From JBFEYJ01 sp041563315 (GTDB lineage Bacteria > Pseudomonadota > Gammaproteobacteria > Thiohalomonadales > Thiohalomonadaceae): 26,968 bases of DNA. The position numbers were made by a program, and so were the translations under genes. The stretch covers positions 1 to 26,968 of the forward strand of contig JBFFNE010000033.1 in assembly GCA_041563315.1 (NCBI GenBank), read 5' to 3'. Below are positions 23,107-26,968 of this stretch, in pieces. The number at the start of each line of letters is the position of its first letter. Position 1 is the first letter of the stretch. Below the pieces are notes generated by a model. That model did no database searches. It was not told where the DNA came from and saw only the letters and a list, made by a program, of their open reading frames with translations.

Positions 23107-23427
23107 TCTCTCTCTCCAGCGGGCCGGGGAATGGTGCCCAAGGGGCAAGACGGCACAGTGTATTACAAAACAGTACAACGGCCCAAAGCAGATATACTGT
23201 GGGCGTTTTTCGTAGAGACAAGCCCTATTGAGCCGCATTGGACCACCACGAGTCGCGGTTAGTTGCTCTCCCTCCGCGACTCTATCGGCAAGCAGACTAA
23301 AGTTCATGCGGTTGAAATCGCACTGAAAAACCGCCTGGAGTTCAGTAGACTCCTCTTTAGCTGAAAAGGGCGAGCCATTGCCTATCCGAATGAAACCGTT
23401 CAACACCCAACAAGACAGAGGAATCCC
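23107..23427. other. Intergenic region with two hairpins
   Basis: No gene is supported in these 321 bases. GCCCA...TGGGC (23181-23204, inner CAG-ATATA-CTG) is followed by GTTTTT, a terminator-like shape on the plus strand although no plus-strand gene ends just before it. GAGTCGCGG (23250-23258) pairs perfectly with CCGCGACTC (23274-23282) around a 15-base loop. AGAGG at 23417-23421 is the ribosome binding site of the next gene. Confidence 0.5.
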
Positions 23428-24075
23428 ATGCCTGAACTCCCCCCCCCAGCCGCCCTGTTGTTTACTGCCCCGGGCTGTCCCCATTGCCCAGGGGTCAAGG
23501 CCTCGCTGGAGAAGCTGCTGGCAGAAGGAATAATTGCCTCACTGGACGTACTCAGTGTGGTCGATGAGCAGGCGCGCGCCGCCGAACTTGGCGTGCGCAG
23601 TGTCCCTTGGCTGCAGCTGGGTGATTTTGTGCTTACCGGGGCGCAAACACCGCAGGAACTTCGCCAATGGGCTGAGCGGGCCGCCGATCCTCGAGGAATG
23701 AGCGGGTATCTGGAACACCTCCTGGCCAATGGCGAACTCGTCGAGGCCGAGGCCATGCTGCAACGCCAACCGCAACATCTCACTGCGCTACTGCCGCTGC
23801 TTGGTGCCCCGGACACCCCGATCCAGGTGCGCCTGGGGATCAGCGCCATTGTTGAATCGATGGAGGACAGCGATACCCTGCGCGCCCTGCTGCCCGAGCT
23901 GCTCCGCCTCAGCACCGACAGCGATCACCGGGTGCGCAGTGACGCCTGCCACTACCTGGGCCTGAGTCACAGCCGCGATGCGCTGCCTGCGCTACAAACA
24001 CGGTTAGAGGATGAGCACCCTGAAGTGCGCGAGATCGCACGCGATGCGATCGAGGTGATAGAGAGCGATAGCTGA
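23428..24075 (+). CDS. Thioredoxin-fold and HEAT-repeat fusion protein
   Basis: Encodes 215 residues in two parts. Residues 1-80 are thioredoxin/glutaredoxin-like: ALLFTAPGCPHCPGVKASLEKLL has a redox CPHC motif (Cys17, Cys20), and SVPWLQLGDF carries the expected cis-proline (Pro60). Residues about 95-212 are helical HEAT/PBS-lyase-like repeats (HRVRSDACHYLGLSHSRDALPALQTRLEDEHPEVREIARDAIEVI). There is no signal peptide, so it is cytosolic, unlike DsbA, which shares CPHC. The HEAT part likely binds a protein partner that the thioredoxin part reduces or holds; that is inference. The ATG at 23428 has AGAGG 6 bases upstream. Followed on the same strand by the Sel1 gene after 112 bases. Confidence 0.82.
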   Translation: MPELPPPAALLFTAPGCPHCPGVKASLEKLLAEGIIASLDVLSVVDEQARAAELGVRSVPWLQLGDFVLTGAQTPQELRQWAERAADPRGMSGYLEHLLANGELVEAEAMLQRQPQHLTALLPLLGAPDTPIQVRLGISAIVESMEDSDTLRALLPELLRLSTDSDHRVRSDACHYLGLSHSRDALPALQTRLEDEHPEVREIARDAIEVIESDS

Positions 24076-24187
24076 GGCAGGAGCGCAATGATGAGAGACG
24101 GGACTTGAACTTTCCTGTTTCAAACCAAATTATCCATCTAATAAGCCCAACCATTTTTGCCCACAGAAAAGAAACCACGACCAGACC

Positions 24188-24820
24188 ATGCCAAGTACCG
24201 CCGAACAACTTCAAACGCTGCTGCACAAATTCGACAAGTCGACCATGCCCGCCATCGAGCAGGCGGCCGAAGCCGGTGATGCCGAGGCCCAGTTCAAGCT
24301 CGGTGCACTCTATGCCAACGGCAAGGGGGTTGAGCAGGACAGCAAGCTGGCTGCCAAGTGGCTGCGCAAGTCGGCAAAACAGGGCTGGAGCGCTGCGCAG
24401 ACTTTACTGGGCTGGTGCTACGCCGGCGGCAACGGTGTCAGTCAGAACCTGGCCGAGGCTCTGGAGTGGTACAGCGCCGCCGCCGAGCAGGGCGACACCG
24501 ATGCCATGTGCTCGCTGGCCGACATCTACAGCAGCGGCCAGCCCGGCATCGAGCAAAACACCCAGACCATGCTTACCTGGTATGAGACCGCGGCCAACCT
24601 CGGGCACCCCAAGGCCCAGTACATGCTAGGCAAGCTACTAGCCGAGGGTAAACTGATCGAGCAGAATGACGAGGCCGCCTTCCAGTGGCTGACTCTGGCG
24701 ATCATGAATGAAAGCGAGCCGGCCCAGCAGGAGCTGGCCATGCTTACCGCCCGTATCGACGATAATACCCTGCAGCAATACAAGGACCGTATGATGACGG
24801 CAATGCAGCAGCGCCATTAA
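24188..24820 (+). CDS. Sel1-like repeat protein
   Basis: Encodes 210 residues. From about residue 25 there are four to five Sel1-type repeats of roughly 36 residues (AEAQFKLGALYANGKGVEQDSKLAAKWLRKSAKQG, SAAQTLLGWCYAGGNGVSQNLAEALEWYSAAAEQG and so on), a helical solenoid for protein binding. There is no signal peptide, so unlike many Sel1 proteins it is cytosolic. The ribosome binding site before the ATG at 24188 is weak. The cysteine-rich gene follows after 18 bases with its own strong site, so the pair is probably co-transcribed. Binding partner unknown. Confidence 0.85.
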   Translation: MPSTAEQLQTLLHKFDKSTMPAIEQAAEAGDAEAQFKLGALYANGKGVEQDSKLAAKWLRKSAKQGWSAAQTLLGWCYAGGNGVSQNLAEALEWYSAAAEQGDTDAMCSLADIYSSGQPGIEQNTQTMLTWYETAANLGHPKAQYMLGKLLAEGKLIEQNDEAAFQWLTLAIMNESEPAQQELAMLTARIDDNTLQQYKDRMMTAMQQRH

Positions 24821-24838
24821 TACGGGGGAGTAGCGGCA

Positions 24839-25276
24839 ATGGATGAGAAAGAGTTCAAGAAGGCCTTCAAGGACGTCAACGACGCCCCCTGTGTCTTTGC
24901 CAAGGCGATCCTGCGCCGCTGTTGCCAGTGCTCCCGCGCCCAGAAACTCTTCCTCGCCGAACGCGAGGCGGTGGCCTGCAAGTCCCCCGGTGCCCGCCAG
25001 CGCTGCGCCGAGGTGCTGGAGGTCCTGCACGGCAAGGCGATCTTCGCCCTGCGCCTGCCCCATGCCGAGAGTGTGCTGCCCCACGGCAAGGAGCTCAAGG
25101 TGCAATGCGGCGGCATGCTCGGCCTGCAACGGGCACTGTTGCCGGAGCGAGCCGACGTCGAGGACATCAATGGCCTACTGGAAAACGCCATCAAGGACTA
25201 TGGTTCGGTCGAGGCCCTGCCTTACGGCGAGGTGGTCAGGGGCATTACCAGCTTCCTGCCGCGTAGCAAACGCTGA
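24839..25276 (+). CDS. Cysteine-rich protein of unknown function
   Basis: Encodes 145 residues that I do not recognise as a characterised family. Seven cysteines lie in the first 90 residues: Cys18, then the cluster C28-C29-Q-C31, then Cys47, Cys56 and Cys90 (VQCGGMLGLQRALLP). The spacing could hold a zinc ion or an iron-sulfur cluster. Otherwise it is helical and charged; no signal peptide or membrane segment. GGGGGAG 8 bases before the ATG at 24839 is a strong ribosome binding site. It is 18 bases after the Sel1 gene, so the two probably work together. The 143 bases that follow, before the phosphotransferase gene, contain GCCTAAAGGC but no clear terminator. Confidence 0.7.
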   Translation: MDEKEFKKAFKDVNDAPCVFAKAILRRCCQCSRAQKLFLAEREAVACKSPGARQRCAEVLEVLHGKAIFALRLPHAESVLPHGKELKVQCGGMLGLQRALLPERADVEDINGLLENAIKDYGSVEALPYGEVVRGITSFLPRSKR

Positions 25277-25419
25277 ACAGGCGCTCTTGCCTGCATTCCG
25301 GAAAAAAAGCCTAAAGGCCCTTCCTTCCCCACATCCCATTGCAGGGGGGTATACTCAAGACAGGTATGGTCGCTCCCCGCCCCCTCGATAAGGGCGCCAC
25401 GATCACAACAGGGGGAAGC

Positions 25420-26910
25420 ATGTTCGAAGTCGCGGAACTGGGACACAAGCTGAGCAAGGAGGAGTTCGACAAGCGGGTTCCACTGTTGCGCACCGAGCTG
25501 CTCAAGGCACAGGAAGCACTCAAGAGCGCCAACTTTCCGGTCATCGTGCTGGTCTCGGGGGTAGACGGTGCCGGCAAGGGCGTCACCGTCAATCTGCTCA
25601 ACGAATGGCTCGATCCCCGCTACCTGCGCACCTATGCCTTTGGCGAACAGAGTGACGAGGAGCGCGAACGCCCGGCCTGCTGGCGCTTCTGGCGCGCCCT
25701 GCCACCGAAAGGTCTCATCGGACTCTATATCGGTTCCTGGTACAGCACACCTCTTGCCCAACGGGCGTGCGGCAAATACAGCGACACTGAACTCGACGGT
25801 CACCTGCTGCGCATCAAAACCTTCGAAAAATCGCTGGTGGACGACGGCGCCCTGATCATCAAGTTCTGGCTCCATCTCTCCAGAGAGGCGCAGAAAAAGC
25901 GCTTCAAGACCCTGGAGAGCGACCCCGCCACCGCCTGGCGCGTCACAGCGCAGGACAAGGAACATCTCAAACATTACGATGCGTTTCGCAGCATCGCCGA
26001 GCGTACCCTGCGCCAGACCAGCACCGGCGTGGTGCCCTGGATCATCGTCGAGGGAAGCGATCCGCACTATCGCAGCGTTACCATCGGCCAGCATATTCTC
26101 GACCGCATCAGCGCGAGACTGAAGGATGGCGCGCCCTCGCTACTCGACGCTCCGCCAGCCAGCAGCACCTTGCTGCCGGTACTGACCCAGTCACAGACAC
26201 TCCTCGGCCACCTCGACCTAAGCCAGTCGCTGAGCAGCAAACACTACAAGAGCGAACTGGAAAAAACCCACTGCCGCCTTAACAGTCTGTCGCGCATCGC
26301 ACTCAAGAAAAAGGTCTCCAGCATCATCGTTTTGGAAGGATGGGATGCGGCGGGCAAGGGGGGCCTCATCCGCCGCATCGTCCCCGCCCTCGATGCGCGA
26401 CACTACCAGATCATCCCGACCGGCGCCCCGACCGACGAAGAGCGCGCCCACCATTACCTGTGGCGTTTCTGGCGCCACATTCCCCGCGCCGGCAAGCTCA
26501 CCGTGTACGACCGCAGCTGGTACGGCCGGGTACTCGTCGAACGGGTCGAGGGTTACGCCAGCACCGCAGAGTGGATGCGCGCCTACGCCGAGATCAACGA
26601 CTTCGAAGAGCAACTCACCGACCACGGCACCGTGCTGCTCAAATTCTGGCTGCACATCGACAAGGAGGAGCAGCTGCGCCGCTTCAAGGCCCGCGAAAAG
26701 ATCAGCTACAAGCAGTACAAAATCAGCGAAGAGGATTACCGCAACCGCGAGAAATGGAGTGCGTACGAACACGCCGTCAACGACATGGTCGAGCGCACCA
26801 GCACCGAATATGCCCCGTGGACGCTGATCGAAGGTAACGACAAACGCTATGCGCGAATCAAGGCCATTAAAATCTTCTGTGACAAGCTCGAAGAAGCCGT
26901 TAGCAAATAA
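25420..26910 (+). CDS. pap: Polyphosphate:AMP phosphotransferase (two-domain PPK2)
   Basis: Encodes 496 residues, the usual size for two-domain (class II) PPK2 enzymes, which use polyphosphate to turn AMP into ADP. Each half has its own P-loop: GVDGAGKG at 47-54 and EGWDAAGKGG at 306-315. The second half keeps YDRSWYGR (363-370); in the first half the matching site is YIGSWYST (103-110), losing the Asp-Arg pair, so the N-terminal half is probably structural or regulatory and the C-terminal half catalytic, as proposed for family members. The frame opens at 25339 but the ATG at 25420, after GGGGGA, gives the expected MFEVAELGHK start. Cytosolic. The last 58 bases of the window hold nothing recognised. 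Confidence 0.94.
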   Translation: MFEVAELGHKLSKEEFDKRVPLLRTELLKAQEALKSANFPVIVLVSGVDGAGKGVTVNLLNEWLDPRYLRTYAFGEQSDEERERPACWRFWRALPPKGLIGLYIGSWYSTPLAQRACGKYSDTELDGHLLRIKTFEKSLVDDGALIIKFWLHLSREAQKKRFKTLESDPATAWRVTAQDKEHLKHYDAFRSIAERTLRQTSTGVVPWIIVEGSDPHYRSVTIGQHILDRISARLKDGAPSLLDAPPASSTLLPVLTQSQTLLGHLDLSQSLSSKHYKSELEKTHCRLNSLSRIALKKKVSSIIVLEGWDAAGKGGLIRRIVPALDARHYQIIPTGAPTDEERAHHYLWRFWRHIPRAGKLTVYDRSWYGRVLVERVEGYASTAEWMRAYAEINDFEEQLTDHGTVLLKFWLHIDKEEQLRRFKAREKISYKQYKISEEDYRNREKWSAYEHAVNDMVERTSTEYAPWTLIEGNDKRYARIKAIKIFCDKLEEAVSK

Positions 26911-26968
26911 TCCCCTTATCGCCACTGGTACCCTGCTTTGGTTCCGTATTGCGACGGCAGAACCGAGA

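Noticed and set aside
23107..23484. Upstream part of the 224-codon minus-strand frame before the 98-residue protein
   Set aside because: Translation is low in recognisable structure, crosses two hairpins and the start of the next gene; the ATG at 23106 has a proper ribosome binding site.

Overview
The window reads as chromosome of a GC-rich gammaproteobacterium. The best clue is gene order: miaB-phoH(ybeZ)-ybeY-corC(ybeX)-lnt followed by leuS-lptE-holA-proA, with a ybeL-type zinc-ribbon gene divergent from leuS. This is the arrangement of Pseudomonas, Chromatiales and relatives. A genus cannot be named from the sequence alone. No tRNA, rRNA, CRISPR array, transposase or prophage gene was seen.

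Layout. (1) 1-4237, minus strand: leuS, lptE, holA and the first 32 codons of proA. leuS/lptE overlap at GTGA and lptE/holA at ATGA; a REP-like inverted pair separates holA from proA. (2) 4424-4942, plus: YbeL/DUF1451 zinc-ribbon protein. (3) 5135-10682, minus: miaB, phoH, ybeY, corC, lnt, covering tRNA modification, ribosome/RNA quality control and lipoprotein maturation. The two larger gaps are filled by inverted pairs of a CGCAAAG-type repeat. (4) 10752-11420, plus: a 2-oxoglutarate/Fe(II) oxygenase of the bacterial prolyl-hydroxylase type, divergent from miaB. (5) 11543-12736, minus: an ammonium transporter with an exact sigma-54 promoter and NtrC-like dyads upstream. (6) 13128-17872, minus: padR-MFP-RND efflux operon; a 32-bp dyad covers the -35 of a near-consensus promoter whose expected transcript starts at or next to the padR ATG. 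(7) 18035-19114, plus: an eight-repeat PQQ-type beta-propeller lipoprotein, divergent from the pump operon. (8) 19187-23106: mazG, rssA-type patatin, a 62-residue hypothetical, a HIT protein, a DUF4124-like membrane-anchored protein and a 98-residue conserved hypothetical. (9) 23428-26910, plus: a thioredoxin-HEAT fusion, a Sel1-repeat protein, a cysteine-rich protein of unknown function and a two-domain PPK2 polyphosphate:AMP phosphotransferase.

How it fits together. Most genes are core housekeeping. The informative parts lie between genes. Four gene borders carry inverted pairs of short direct-repeat tracts from three unrelated sequence families (GTGACAAG, CGCAAAG and GATACGAG types). In two places these reach into functional sequence: the lptE start and signal peptide, and the ybeY ribosome binding site. 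The regulatory reads with best support are nitrogen control of the ammonium transporter and PadR autoregulation of the efflux operon. The least explained coding region is 23428-25276.
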